Assembly (NCBI RefSeq): GCF_000317535.1 | Contig: NC_019757.1 | Coordinates: 4,305,501-4,369,500, forward strand | Origin: Cylindrospermum stagnale PCC 7417 | GTDB taxonomy: Bacteria > Cyanobacteriota > Cyanobacteriia > Cyanobacteriales > Nostocaceae | Reading direction: 5' to 3' | Length of the DNA: 64,000 nt | In this document: positions 26,959-36,661 of the stretch, piece by piece | How positions within the stretch are numbered: the stretch's first letter is position 1 | Layout of the letters: each line of letters begins with the position of its first letter | The notes under the pieces: generated by a model | The model's database searches: none | What the model was told of the DNA's origin: nothing | The model's input: the letters and a program-made list of their open reading frames with translations, nothing else | Position numbers and translations under genes: made by a program

Positions 26959-27374
26959 TGCTGAGACCTCATTCATACCACATTGATTGATTTGGTCTTA
27001 ATCAGGTGAGAAAAGCTTCTTGGTACAACGAAAGGAAAGTTACTTATCCTTTAGACTTTTACGGAAACACCCATTGATTGGGGCTGGCTATCAGTAAATT
27101 TTAGAGGATCATACTGTGCTTCTAAAAACACAGTATTGTCGATCACTAAATTTCACCCACCAGAAATAGTTCTGCTTTCTTGTATTGACAGAATTTATTT
27201 CCTTAAAGTTTCAAACAAGCTATATAAAATTTCCGTTAAGCATAACGATAGCTAAACAGCATCTGTCAATTCACCTAACGACAGTTATTAAATTCGTTAT
27301 AAATTCATCGTTTATTTATTCTGACTTGATTAAAGAACCGTTAATATATTCTTTGAGTTACTTTAAATACATGC

Positions 27375-28991
27375 ATGACTATAATGTTAGCAGCTGATTC
27401 AACTCAATTAGAAGCAGAATTTATTGAGGCTAAAAATAATTGGGAATTAGAAAAGCTATACATAGATTTGGCTTCCGTCAAAGGAAAAGCCCTAACACCT
27501 GTAGAAAAGAAATTCCTCAGAGGTTTACTTTGTGGCTGTAGCCCTGCGGAAATTGCCAGTATAGTTTATAAAAGTCGTAGTAGCAGTACTGTTAGAGTTT
27601 ATCTTTCTAATGGAATTTATAAATATATAGAAGAAATGCTGAGTAACCAAGTAGGATACTCAGTCAAGGTGAAAAGCTGGAGTCGGGTGACTCATTTGCT
27701 AGAAAAAGCTGGGTATAAAAAGAATTGGTTTCAAGTACAACCAACAACCACACCTGGCAAATCTACAAGTGGTCCAGAAACTGATTTGCTCACAGTTAAA
27801 TCAGCACTCGTCCAAGATTGGGGTGAAGCAATTGATGTCAGGGGATTTCACGGACGAACAACAGAATTAGCCACAGTTGCAGAATGGATTGTGCAAGACC
27901 GCTGCCGATTAGTGGTAGTTTTGGGTATGGGTGGAATTGGTAAAACCGCTTTCTCAATCAAGCTGGCAGAAGAGATTCAAGCTAAATTTGAATATGTTAT
28001 CTGGCGATCGCTAAGTTTTGCTCCTCCCCTAGAGGTGATTTTAGATCAACTCAGAGAAGTTTTATCCCCAAAGCCACAGACAAGCAGCACAGATACTGAA
28101 TACGGAAAAATTTCCCAACTAATTGATTGTTTGCGCTTTTCTCGTTGTCTTTTGGTGCTAGATAGTTTTGACTCGATTTTGTGCAGTGATTATAGCGAGC
28201 AGTGCCAATCACAATCTCCCATACCAGTAAGTACTTCCATTTATACCCTTGGGCAGATTCGCTATCGCCAAGGTTATGAAGGTTATGGAGAATTAATTCG
28301 ACGGGTGGGAGACTGCCAACATCAAAGCTGTTTATTATTAACGAGTCGGGAAAAACCACCAGAGACATCCGCTATTGAAGGCGAAAAACTGCCTGTGCGC
28401 TCTTTCAAACTGACTGGTTTGACTAAAAAAGAAAGTGTTTGCATCCTCAAAGCTAAAGGATTTGCTGACTTAAAACAAGAGGAATGCAGAATTTTAACTG
28501 ACTGGTATGCAGGCAACCCGTTATTTATTAAAATAGTTACTACTACTATTCAAGAATTATTTGCTGGTAGTATCTTGGCGTTTTATCACCAGAATACTTT
28601 AGTTTTTGGCGAAATTCGCGGGATTTTAGACCAGCAGTTCAATCGGTTATCTGTGTTAGAGAAGCGCTTGATGTACTGGATGGCACTCAATCAAAATTTT
28701 GTTTGCTTGCAGGATTTACCAAGTGATATCATACCAGGGTTATCGCCCCGGTTGTCTCAAAGATTAATGCTGGAGGCGATGGAGTTATTACAAAGGCGAT
28801 CGCTAATTGAAACAAAAGCATCCAGCTTTTACCCCACCCCAGTGTTGACGGAGTATGTAATTGAACGTTTGATGGAGGAAAATTATAAATTAACTGAAGA
28901 GAAAGAAAACAGCTTATTGGCAAGTTATACGATTTTGTCAGCGCAACTGAAAAACCACATCCGAGAAAATTGCCTGAACGCGGAGATATAA
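27375..28991 (+). CDS. NB-ARC NTPase with N-terminal helix-turn-helix, no sensor repeats
   Basis: STAND-type regulator, 538 residues. N-terminal about 110 residues (LTPVEKKFLRGLLCGCSPAE, then STVRVYLSNGIYKYIEEML) match the vWA-MoxR-associated HTH-like domain found at the front of many cyanobacterial NB-ARC-WD40 proteins. NB-ARC follows: P-loop VLGMGGIGKTAF (about 179-190), kinase-2 CLLVLDSFDSIL, RNBS-B CLLLTSREK, GNPLFIK, then a winged helix. It ends without WD40 or TPR repeats, so the ligand-sensing part is absent or in another protein. aroK starts 6 bp after its stop. Confidence 0.8.
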   Translation: MTIMLAADSTQLEAEFIEAKNNWELEKLYIDLASVKGKALTPVEKKFLRGLLCGCSPAEIASIVYKSRSSSTVRVYLSNGIYKYIEEMLSNQVGYSVKVKSWSRVTHLLEKAGYKKNWFQVQPTTTPGKSTSGPETDLLTVKSALVQDWGEAIDVRGFHGRTTELATVAEWIVQDRCRLVVVLGMGGIGKTAFSIKLAEEIQAKFEYVIWRSLSFAPPLEVILDQLREVLSPKPQTSSTDTEYGKISQLIDCLRFSRCLLVLDSFDSILCSDYSEQCQSQSPIPVSTSIYTLGQIRYRQGYEGYGELIRRVGDCQHQSCLLLTSREKPPETSAIEGEKLPVRSFKLTGLTKKESVCILKAKGFADLKQEECRILTDWYAGNPLFIKIVTTTIQELFAGSILAFYHQNTLVFGEIRGILDQQFNRLSVLEKRLMYWMALNQNFVCLQDLPSDIIPGLSPRLSQRLMLEAMELLQRRSLIETKASSFYPTPVLTEYVIERLMEENYKLTEEKENSLLASYTILSAQLKNHIRENCLNAEI

Positions 28992-28997
28992 AGTAGA

Positions 28998-29552
28998 GTG
29001 AGTAGCTTATTAAAAGGAGTCAACCTGTATTTAATTGGGATGATGGGTGTTGGTAAGACGACGGTAGGGCGCTTACTAGCTCAACAGCTTGGTTATGGGT
29101 TTGTGGATACTGATAATGTAATTGTTCAAGCAGCAGGTAAGTCGATCAATGAACTATTTGCTGATAAAGGGGAAGCGGCGTTTCGCCAGTTAGAGAGTGA
29201 TGTACTGGCACAAGTCTGTGCTTTTACTAAGTTGACTATAGCGACTGGTGGGGGCATTGTCCTGAAGAGAGAAAACTGGGGTTACTTGCACCACGGCTTG
29301 ATAGTCTGGCTAGATGCGCCAGTGGAACTAATTTTAGCTCGGTTAGCAGAAGATACCACAAGACCACTGTTGCAAGATACTGATCCTCAAGATAAATTGC
29401 GATCGCTTCTTGAACAACGAAAACCACTTTACTCACAAGCGGATCTCAGAATCACTGTGCAAGCGGAAGAAACACCAGAACAAACTGCCGCTAGAATCAT
29501 GGAAGCAATTCCCACCGTTCTCAAACCAGAAGTTTCTCAAGTTCACAACTGA
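28998..29552 (+). CDS. aroK: Shikimate kinase
   Basis: Phosphorylates shikimate with ATP in the aromatic amino acid pathway. 184 residues, GTG start. P-loop LIGMMGVGKTTVGR, shikimate-binding DTDN (equivalent of DxD), FRQLESDVL, glycine-rich ATGGGIVL, lid region DTTRPLLQ, adenine-binding region after. Cytoplasmic. It starts 6 bp after the NB-ARC gene's stop, an odd partner for a metabolic enzyme, and may depend on that gene's transcript. Confidence 0.94.
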   Translation: MSSLLKGVNLYLIGMMGVGKTTVGRLLAQQLGYGFVDTDNVIVQAAGKSINELFADKGEAAFRQLESDVLAQVCAFTKLTIATGGGIVLKRENWGYLHHGLIVWLDAPVELILARLAEDTTRPLLQDTDPQDKLRSLLEQRKPLYSQADLRITVQAEETPEQTAARIMEAIPTVLKPEVSQVHN

Positions 29553-29564
29553 CACTAATCGCCT

Positions 29565-30965
29565 CTACAGGGGAGCAAAGTCGTAGCCAGTAGGAGAATT
29601 GCTGTTTGGTTGCACCTTCACTAATATAGCTTTGCCTTTGATATCACCCGATGGCTGAAATGCAATTTTGCCTGTAGCACCATTCACAGAGAAACTGGGA
29701 CTATGCAGCACCTTTTGTAATTCTTCACGGCTGTTACCTTGCTGTAAACCTTTAGCAATCGCCATAGTCGCATCATAAGCCGTCGCTGTTCGCCAATTAA
29801 CGGTGCCACCCCAAAGTTTGACAGCATTTTGCGGAAAAGGATTACTCTTAATTGCTGTAGGATGCCAAGGTACAGTCATTACCATACCGTTGATATCACC
29901 TTTTCCCGCCTGTAGAGTTTGGTATCTGTAAAGTGTCGGACTAGCTAACAGTGCTAATTTTCCTTTATTTGCTGCTGCTAGTTCTAAAGATTTGTTAATT
30001 CCATCTACATGAGGTAGTAATATCAAGCTATCTGCACCACTGCTGATTAATTGAGACATCGCTGCACTCGGATCAAAATTGGCAGCAGCAAGATCGCAAT
30101 CTGTGGGATTCACCTTGCTACCCCCAGCCTGTATCACTTTGACAAACTCTTTTTTGAAAGAGATGGTGTCAACTGCTGTGGAATCAAAGCAAATGGCAAT
30201 ATTAGTTTTGCGCGCCGTTTTAATAGTGTAATTAGAGAGGCTGTTAGCAAACGAGTCATTACCGAGAACAGTACGGAATATATAGCTACCAATTCCAGAA
30301 AGGTTTTCCGCAGTACTACTGGGAGAGATCATCACTAACCTTCCCTGTTGATATATTGGCGCAGCGGCAATGGTGAGATTACTAGCATTATGCCCGACTA
30401 CAGCCTGAATGCTAGAGTCTTTGACAAACTGCGTAGCTAACTGCTGGGCAAGGTTTGGATCATTGTCATCGTTAGCGATCGCCACTTGCAAAAGTTTACC
30501 ATTGATCGCACCACTGCGATTTACCTCATCTTGCGCCTGAGCCACACCCCGCAGAAGTTCTTTCGCTACATCTAAATTGCCACCAATCGGCACGCTAACC
30601 GCAACTTTCAGGTATTTACTACTCTCACCCAAAGAATTATTTAAATAAATTAATGTCTCTGGATCGTTGCGATTTTTCTGCAAGGATGCTCTAAAATTGC
30701 TAGCAGCGGCGGCAAAATCACCCTTAGCGAAGGCTTTGACTCCGGCTTCTTTATCAGGGTTGGTGTCAGCGGTAACTAAAATTTTTTCACCTAAACTGAT
30801 TCTCTCTGATGTAGAACCTGAATTTCGTTGAGGATTATTGTTTGAAGCTGAAGGAATTATCGTCTTTCCAGAAAGTTGATTCCACAACCAAAAGCCAGCA
30901 CCTAACAGAACAGTGGTAAACAGTAGAGAAAAAACCAGTAACTTCGTTTCATTCTTAGAATTCAT
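29565..30965 (-). CDS. Branched-chain amino acid-type periplasmic binding protein
   Basis: 466 residues. An N-terminal signal anchor (KLLVFSLLFTTVLLGAGFWLW) precedes a short TPR-like region (KAFAKGDFAAAASNFRASLQ), then the two-lobed Peripla_BP_6/LivJ fold starting LKVAVSVPIGGN, with VVGHNASNLTIAAAPIYQQG and the ISPSST ligand loop. It lacks a lipobox and is anchored instead. No LivHMGF genes are near, so it could serve a distant transporter or act as a sensor. The fusion of TPR and binding-protein fold recurs in cyanobacteria. Confidence 0.82.
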   Translation of the reverse strand: MNSKNETKLLVFSLLFTTVLLGAGFWLWNQLSGKTIIPSASNNNPQRNSGSTSERISLGEKILVTADTNPDKEAGVKAFAKGDFAAAASNFRASLQKNRNDPETLIYLNNSLGESSKYLKVAVSVPIGGNLDVAKELLRGVAQAQDEVNRSGAINGKLLQVAIANDDNDPNLAQQLATQFVKDSSIQAVVGHNASNLTIAAAPIYQQGRLVMISPSSTAENLSGIGSYIFRTVLGNDSFANSLSNYTIKTARKTNIAICFDSTAVDTISFKKEFVKVIQAGGSKVNPTDCDLAAANFDPSAAMSQLISSGADSLILLPHVDGINKSLELAAANKGKLALLASPTLYRYQTLQAGKGDINGMVMTVPWHPTAIKSNPFPQNAVKLWGGTVNWRTATAYDATMAIAKGLQQGNSREELQKVLHSPSFSVNGATGKIAFQPSGDIKGKAILVKVQPNSNSPTGYDFAPL

Positions 30966-31160
30966 GGGGTGTTACACAATCAGTTAAAATTCTGGAATTG
31001 CTTATAGAAGCAATTGATTAGGGGGACTTCAAGAAAAAAGAAGACTAAAAATGAGTATAATGCTTAATTAGCATAGCTTTCACGTCAAAGTAACACCCAG
31101 ATGAAACAGAAAAACGCCACAGCAGAAATGTTGAATGTTAAGAAATAACTGATAAAAATA

Positions 31161-31185
31161 GCCCAAAATCTAACTTATTTTGGGC
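31161..31185. repeat. Perfect hairpin upstream of transposase remnant
   Basis: GCCCAAAAT, a 7-base loop, ATTTTGGGC. It lies 27 bp before the transposase-fragment start and may be an element end or a terminator. Confidence 0.4.
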
Positions 31186-31212
31186 AAAGGATTAAAATAT
31201 TATTTGTTAATA

Positions 31213-31599
31213 ATGATTGTAAATTCATTTCCCTATATTGTCAAACATATTCTCAGAGGTCTAACAAAAAATGATTATCCTGTTTTGAATAGCGATCTTT
31301 TCGTTGAGTGTTGGTTAGCTTATGCCCTGGATAATAGCTTAACAAGTATGCGCGATTAATTTAAACGATTAAATAATACTAGATTTGATGTAGATATTTC
31401 CACATTTTCCAAATATAACACTCATCGAAGTCAAGAACTATTCCAGAATCTTTATCATCAGTTGAATCAATTAATCCACAATAAAGCCCAGAAAAAGTTA
31501 TATGAGAGTGATGAAAGAGCACTTAAGGTGTCAGACCAGACAAATTTCCATCTTGGGAAACTTGCTGATCTGAACAAACGACGTTTTGTCGCTATATAG
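31213..31599 (+). pseudogene. IS4-type transposase fragment with in-frame stop
   Basis: Reading from ATG 31213 gives a transposase N-terminus typical of cyanobacterial IS4-like elements: YIVKHILRGLTKNDYPVLNS, LDNSLTSMRD, then a TAA stop where a leucine is expected, then FKRLNNTRFDVDISTFSK and LADLNKRRFVAI before a TAG. The DDE catalytic part is missing altogether. The end of the fragment overlaps the last 8 bp of the convergent GH44 gene. Clear remnant, not functional. Confidence 0.8.
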
Positions 31600-33256
31600 A
31601 TCCAGCAATAATCAATAGATTGATTGATTTTGCTGCAAATGTACCATTGATTGCACCATTACTGATAGGTAGATCGGTCTGTTTGACAATTGAATGGAGA
31701 TCGGTAGCACTATAATGGTAATGTTGTGCAGATTCTCCTCCTATAAAATCACCAAGATCGATCTGGGCTGAAAGTGCGGTATCAGATTTATTAATAATCA
31801 TCAGAGTGAGAGCACCATCGCTACTGCGTTGGGCGGCATAAATTGCAAGCTGCCCCTGATCGGCACTAGCAGCCGGAATACTGATATCACCAAATTTGCT
31901 CCCTTGACCATCATAATTCTGGTACATCCGAAAAGCAAACACTACTGGTAGATCGGCAGTTAGCGCTGGTTGTTTGTTCCAAACTTTTGCACCCCAAAGG
32001 GTTGCTAACCCCACATCCTCACGCCCAAAAATCCCTAGCACATCGGCTTGAGCCAAGGCTCCATTTATATCATCAATAGCACCGAAGTTATACTCCGAAA
32101 TGCCTAACTTTAGACCAGGGTAGTGCCGGTTAACCCAAGCACGCATACGCGGGATCAATTGCACCGCAGTATTGCCATTTTCAGTATCCTTAATCCAGCT
32201 TTCATCGACATAACTTGTATCCCAGAGGGAGCGGGTACTGCGAAGCCGGAGTGCCTGGGTGGTATTGTTACCAGCTGGTGAAAGTGCGACCCCCGCCGCC
32301 TGTGGGTAATAATGGAGGTTTAAATAGTCGATAGTACGCTTACCGCTCTGCTGATCGTGGGCATAAAGTTGAGTTAGATACCAAGCCACAAATGCCTGAC
32401 CATTGTGGGCTTTACGGTCGGCTTCGGCGGTTTTATCGGGATAGGAGCCATATGATGAATAGAAGTAGCGCGTCCACCCATCCTGTACTGGTCCTAAAAT
32501 CTGGGCATTTGGATCGGCTTGGCGAATAGCAGCAGCGTAATCGATATTGCGCTGCAATAGTTCTTCGTAGCTTAAATAGCCAGGGTAGACATCGCGGTGT
32601 GTCTCAAACCAAATCCCTGGTTCATTATCGAGTCCATAAAAACGGACGCCACCAGCCGAGGCATTGCCAAACTTCTTTACCAGATGAGCCACCCAACGGC
32701 GGATAAAATCGGGACCAACTGCAATGCTAGTATCGGTGGGGTCATTACCAGTAATCCGTGAAGAATCGGAGCGACGAATCCCATTGCCACAATCAGGATC
32801 GTATGGGTCGGTTGATTGTTGCTCACCATATTTACTGACCTTAAAACCACAGTTATAGGGGTGACCGAGTGGGTTCGGGTCATTTTCTGTTTTAGCTTTA
32901 GCTTTAGCTACCCAGCCAATGATGGGAACGGTAATAAACGATTCAGTTCCGGCAGCCTTGTTACGCTGAATAAAGCGATCGGCAGCAGAATTATTGGGAA
33001 GCTGTGAGCGATCTGGGTTATCGCGGGGGATGTTTTCAAAATACCAGTCCTTGCCAGTATTGTAGAAATCATTCTCCCAATTGTAGCGAGTTGTGGCATT
33101 GCCACCCCAACGAACAACTGGTGATTTGATGGCTTGGCTTAGTTTGTTAAAATCCTCATCATTTATGCCAATAGCATTAATACCATAGATCAGTGGGCTA
33201 ATAGGATGCCTAGCGGCCGCAGGATTGATACTAAGTTGAAGGGTTAGTTGAGTCAT
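31592..33256 (-). CDS. Glycoside hydrolase family 44 (endoglucanase/xyloglucanase type)
   Basis: Beta-glucanase-like enzyme, 554 residues. GH44 landmarks: VVRWGGNATTRYNWEND near residue 48, GLDNEPGIWFETH with the acid/base Glu near 213, HYYPQA, and GISEYNFGAIDD with the nucleophile Glu near 390. After the TIM barrel comes a small beta-domain (GALTLMIINKSDTALSAQIDLGDF). No signal peptide is visible at MTQLTLQLSINPAAARHPIS, unusual for an enzyme acting on external polysaccharide. The gene ends within an IS remnant, so acquisition by transfer is plausible. Upstream, 33257-33733 has no gene; I see only two copies of ATAGGACTCCT (33299 and about 33392). Confidence 0.85.
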   Translation of the reverse strand: MTQLTLQLSINPAAARHPISPLIYGINAIGINDEDFNKLSQAIKSPVVRWGGNATTRYNWENDFYNTGKDWYFENIPRDNPDRSQLPNNSAADRFIQRNKAAGTESFITVPIIGWVAKAKAKTENDPNPLGHPYNCGFKVSKYGEQQSTDPYDPDCGNGIRRSDSSRITGNDPTDTSIAVGPDFIRRWVAHLVKKFGNASAGGVRFYGLDNEPGIWFETHRDVYPGYLSYEELLQRNIDYAAAIRQADPNAQILGPVQDGWTRYFYSSYGSYPDKTAEADRKAHNGQAFVAWYLTQLYAHDQQSGKRTIDYLNLHYYPQAAGVALSPAGNNTTQALRLRSTRSLWDTSYVDESWIKDTENGNTAVQLIPRMRAWVNRHYPGLKLGISEYNFGAIDDINGALAQADVLGIFGREDVGLATLWGAKVWNKQPALTADLPVVFAFRMYQNYDGQGSKFGDISIPAASADQGQLAIYAAQRSSDGALTLMIINKSDTALSAQIDLGDFIGGESAQHYHYSATDLHSIVKQTDLPISNGAINGTFAAKSINLLIIAGSI

Positions 33257-33733
33257 AATTAGTCTTCCCTAAAAAAACCTGTTGAATAAACCTAACCATA
33301 TAGGACTCCTCCAAAGATTTTTGAAAACATACTTAGACTGAAAAGCCCGTTTGTTTTATCAGGTTTCATCTAAAATACTGCTCAAAATCAGATAGGACTC
33401 CTGTGGTTAGAAGCACTAGCTTGTTAAGCAGGATATTGCCTGGTTAATTCTCAGGTTTGATATCCTCTGTGCCTTTGATAGTTCTAACTTTAGAGAGCAA
33501 TAGGGAAGAACTAGGGGAGAAAAATAGAGCTTATAAAAAATTCTGGCAATTTAAAACTCCATGCCTAAAAATTTAGTATCAGCCTTTTATATGCAGGGTA
33601 CTTCACAGCTTGATTCTAGGTCGGCAAATATACCAGCACTAAATTTACTACTCAACTTTGGCATTTAGAGATTGTTACAGGTTCCAAAGTCTTCTACACT
33701 GACTTGATAGGTTTTAAGTCTCAACAGCTCCTC

Positions 33734-34630
33734 ATGATGGATAATGATAGAGAGTACATCAGGCAAGCTGAAGCCACTCGTGTACGTGTCCTAAGCGAAG
33801 CACTACCTTACATTCAACAATTCGCCGGTCGCACCGTTGTTGTCAAGTATGGTGGCGCAGCGATGAAAGAAAGCACCCTCAAAGATAAAGTCATCCGCGA
33901 CATCGTATTTTTATCTTGCGTCGGCTTGCGACCGATATTAGTGCATGGTGGTGGCCCAGAAATTAACAGTTGGTTAGATAAACTGGGAATCGAAGCCCAA
34001 TTTAAGAATGGTCTGCGAGTTACTGATGCTGCCACAATGGATGTGGTAGAGATGGTTTTAGTTGGTCGAGTCAATAAAGAAATTGTCTCGCTGATTAACC
34101 AAGCGGGAGGCTTGGCCGTGGGACTTTGCGGCAAAGACGGTAATTTATTTACAGCACGTCCCCAAGGTCAAGAAGGCATCGGCTTTGTGGGGGATGTCAG
34201 CAATGTAAATATCAAAATTTTGGATACTTTGTCTAAAAATGGCTATATTCCTGTAGTGTCGAGCGTCGCTGCTGACGAGACGGGACAAGCTTACAACATC
34301 AATGCTGATACTGTCGCTGGTGAAATAGCCGCTGCATTAGGAGCAGAAAAGTTGATTTTGCTGACTGACACTCAGGGTATTTTAAAAGATTACAAAGACC
34401 CGTCTACCTTGATTCCGAAACTAGATATTCGGGAAGCCCGTGAGTTAATTGCCACTGGTGTCGTTAGTGGTGGGATGATTCCCAAAGTCAATTGTTGTGT
34501 GCGATCGCTTGCTCAAGGTGTCCGTGCAGCACACATCATTGATGGACGCCTTCCCCATGCCCTGCTTCTAGAAATCTTTACTGACGTGGGGATCGGCACA
34601 ATGATTCTTGGTTCCCAATTTACCTCTTAA
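33734..34630 (+). CDS. argB: Acetylglutamate kinase
   Basis: Second step of arginine synthesis, phosphorylation of N-acetylglutamate. 298 residues from [17 protein letters not shown]; an in-frame ATG at 33704 would add ten residues not expected in the family. Motifs: VVKYGGAAM (Lys), [22 protein letters not shown] and the C-terminal region [16 protein letters not shown]. In cyanobacteria this enzyme is activated by PII signalling protein, and the sequence is of the arginine-inhibited hexameric type with the N-terminal helix present. Monocistronic as far as can be seen. Confidence 0.95.
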   Translation: MMDNDREYIRQAEATRVRVLSEALPYIQQFAGRTVVVKYGGAAMKESTLKDKVIRDIVFLSCVGLRPILVHGGGPEINSWLDKLGIEAQFKNGLRVTDAATMDVVEMVLVGRVNKEIVSLINQAGGLAVGLCGKDGNLFTARPQGQEGIGFVGDVSNVNIKILDTLSKNGYIPVVSSVAADETGQAYNINADTVAGEIAAALGAEKLILLTDTQGILKDYKDPSTLIPKLDIREARELIATGVVSGGMIPKVNCCVRSLAQGVRAAHIIDGRLPHALLLEIFTDVGIGTMILGSQFTS

Positions 34631-34764
34631 AACCTGCGGGTGGGTCACTGGCCCACCTAGAAACTAATATTTTTAATTAACTTAATCTTGCCAGCATCCG
34701 AAAAAATGCCAAAAATCTCTTTAGCATTGGCACAATTAAAGCAGAGTTAATTTATGTGGGAATC

Positions 34765-35286
34765 GTGAGTGCAGAAAGTTTAGAAATTGCCAAAACTCGC
34801 TACCAGCTTGGAAAAGCTGCCTTTGAAAATGGGCAATACCGAGAAGCTGTGGAAAATTTGGAAAAGGCGATCGCTTTATTAAATCGTAATTCTCGCCTAG
34901 GGGGTGAGGTAGGAATGTGGCTAGTAACGGCTTTTGAAGCAGCAGGGCGGACAGAAGATGCGATCGCTCTTTGTCAACAACTCCAACGCCATCCACACTT
35001 TGAAACCAGCAAACAAGCACGGAATTTGCTCTACATCTTACAAGCCCCAAAGCTGGTTAGACCAAGCGAGTGGATGACCGAAATCCCTGACTTGGGCGCA
35101 CTCCCTAACAATGAAGCGAAAACTCGCGTTACTCTCAATCCGAAAAAATCTACCCCAAGGCAGAAGCCTGTTGAACCAGAATACATTGACCTTAGCCAAG
35201 TAAATACCACCGATAATCGCTTTATCTGGTTAGCCCTGATAGCTGTTGGCTTAACCGTCTCGTATTTGGTTTGGTTGAGTTTCTAA
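34765..35286 (+). CDS. TPR-containing membrane-anchored protein
   Basis: 174 residues, GTG start at 34765 (another GTG at 34756 is in frame). Two to three TPR-like helices in the first half (LGKAAFENGQYREAVENLEK, AFEAAGRTEDAIALCQQLQ), a charged linker with SEWMTEIPDL, and one C-terminal membrane helix FIWLALIAVGLTVSYLVWLSF. Function unknown; a scaffold role facing the cytoplasm is inferred. Conserved in filamentous cyanobacteria as far as I recall. Confidence 0.75.
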   Translation: MSAESLEIAKTRYQLGKAAFENGQYREAVENLEKAIALLNRNSRLGGEVGMWLVTAFEAAGRTEDAIALCQQLQRHPHFETSKQARNLLYILQAPKLVRPSEWMTEIPDLGALPNNEAKTRVTLNPKKSTPRQKPVEPEYIDLSQVNTTDNRFIWLALIAVGLTVSYLVWLSF

Positions 35287-35320
35287 GGCTGGGGACTGTC
35301 TAAGAGGTGATTAACTTCTC

Positions 35321-35353
35321 TTACCCATTACCGATTACCGATTACCCATTAGC
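35321..35353. repeat. Heptamer tandem repeat GATTACC
   Basis: TTACCCATTACCGATTACCG followed by ATTACCCATTAGCC, an STRR array ending 6 bp before the start of the lipoprotein gene at 35359, where it probably displaces a normal ribosome binding site. Confidence 0.8.
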
Positions 35354-35358
35354 CAATT

Positions 35359-36138
35359 ATGAATATGTCTATTTTCAGAAAACCTATATTATTGCTGGTA
35401 CTATCAGCATCACTACTGCTTTCTGGTTGTGTGCAGTACGATTTGGGGGTTAACTTTGGTAACGCCAACAGCGGCGAACTAGTCCAGCATATTAAGTTAG
35501 CAGAAAAGCTCACCAGTTTTAGTGGCGATTATATTTATGATTGGTTAAATAGCATCGAGCGTCGCGCCCGCAAACTGAACGGAAAAACACAGCGGGTTTC
35601 CCCAGAAGAAATTATTGTGAAAATTCCCTTCAGTAATGGTCGGGAATTACAAGAGAAGTTTAACGATTTTTTTAACTCTCGCAATCCACAAATATCTGAA
35701 TCATCTCAAAGCGAATCTGATTCAGAACTGCCGAAAATCGCCTCAAACTTGCTCTTGGAGCAGAATCATTTCTTGCTTTTAGTCCGAAATCGGTTAATTT
35801 ATGATTTGGATTTGCGATCGCTCTCGATAATTGCCAGCAAAGGTAACGTTTTGGCTAATGCTGGTTCAATTCTCGATTTAGACTTTAGCCTCAACACCCC
35901 TTGGGGAGCAAGGAACATTAAACAAACTGAAGATGCTATCGAGCCAGAAAAGAATGGTTTACAACTAGTGTGGAAACTCAAGTCTGGTGAACTAAATCAC
36001 ATAGAAGTAGTTTTCTGGCTTCCTAGTCCCATTGGTATTGGGGCTTTGTTGATTATTCTGTTTGTCTGGGGAGGAATATATCTCAGATATAGTTTCATGC
36101 CCGATCCCAGAATTCAGTTTGCGCCCAAACAGTCATGA
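35359..36138 (+). CDS. DUF3153-family lipoprotein
   Basis: 259 residues, function unknown. Signal peptide with lipobox LLSGC (Cys24), then VQYDLGVNFGNANSGELVQHI, a start typical of DUF3153 proteins of cyanobacteria. A Ser-rich variable loop lies near residues 110-125. One membrane helix near the C-terminus (IGIGALLIILFVWGGIYLRY) gives a double anchor. The Tn7-like element lies 198 bp downstream of its stop. Confidence 0.75.
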   Translation: MNMSIFRKPILLLVLSASLLLSGCVQYDLGVNFGNANSGELVQHIKLAEKLTSFSGDYIYDWLNSIERRARKLNGKTQRVSPEEIIVKIPFSNGRELQEKFNDFFNSRNPQISESSQSESDSELPKIASNLLLEQNHFLLLVRNRLIYDLDLRSLSIIASKGNVLANAGSILDLDFSLNTPWGARNIKQTEDAIEPEKNGLQLVWKLKSGELNHIEVVFWLPSPIGIGALLIILFVWGGIYLRYSFMPDPRIQFAPKQS

Positions 36139-36336
36139 GTTCTAAGTGCTAAATGATGAAAGTTTGAAACTATTGAATAGACAAGTATGAGAGAAAATCA
36201 ACCTTGTCTATTTCTTGATTTTGGATAGTTGACTGAACAATTAATTTTTGTTTCTATTTTGTTGTTCTTGCTTTCACTACCGCTTCAACTACTGTATGAG
36301 AAAGAAACCCCTAATAACAATTTTGTTCTAGAGGTT

Positions 36337-36490
36337 TGTCGGTGGAAGGATAAGATTGCCACGCCTGGAACCATAATATTGCCGCTACAGTGGCTGAAAT
36401 GCTGATGTGTCCGTTAGACACTTTTAGTCATTTTTCAGCAATTAGAACCATAATATTGCCGTCAAGCAAAATTGTTACCATAAGCTTGCC
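36337..36490. repeat. Left transposon end with TnsB-site-like repeats
   Basis: Terminal repeat at 36344-36360 (GGAAGGATAAGATTGCC) and three internal relatives: GGAACCATAATATTGCCG at 36367-36384, AGAACCATAATATTGCCG at 36444-36461 and TGTTACCATAAGCTTGCC at 36473-36490. All share the pattern ACCATAA-n-n-TTGCC. Multiple spaced repeats are the hallmark of TnsB binding arrays. Confidence 0.8.
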
Positions 36491-36661
36491 AAAAATGTAC
36501 TTTCTTAAGATTTCAAATCGGTAGTAAGAATTACAATGAACTGAAGCGCTCAGACCAGTGTCGAGAGCAATGAATTGGGTGACAGCACTCCTACCACTGC
36601 TATAACAACAAGACATATGTTGTGAGTTGCGTCTTCAATTCAAATTTCAGGGGGAGAAAAA

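Noticed and set aside
36232-36336. Gene disrupted by the transposon
   Set aside because: Joining the flanks at AGGTT gives a minus-strand frame of about 28 codons with no start and no recognisable product; insertion appears intergenic.
36428-36616. 62-codon minus-strand open frame in the left transposon end
   Set aside because: It covers the TnsB-site repeats and has no family features; chance frame.
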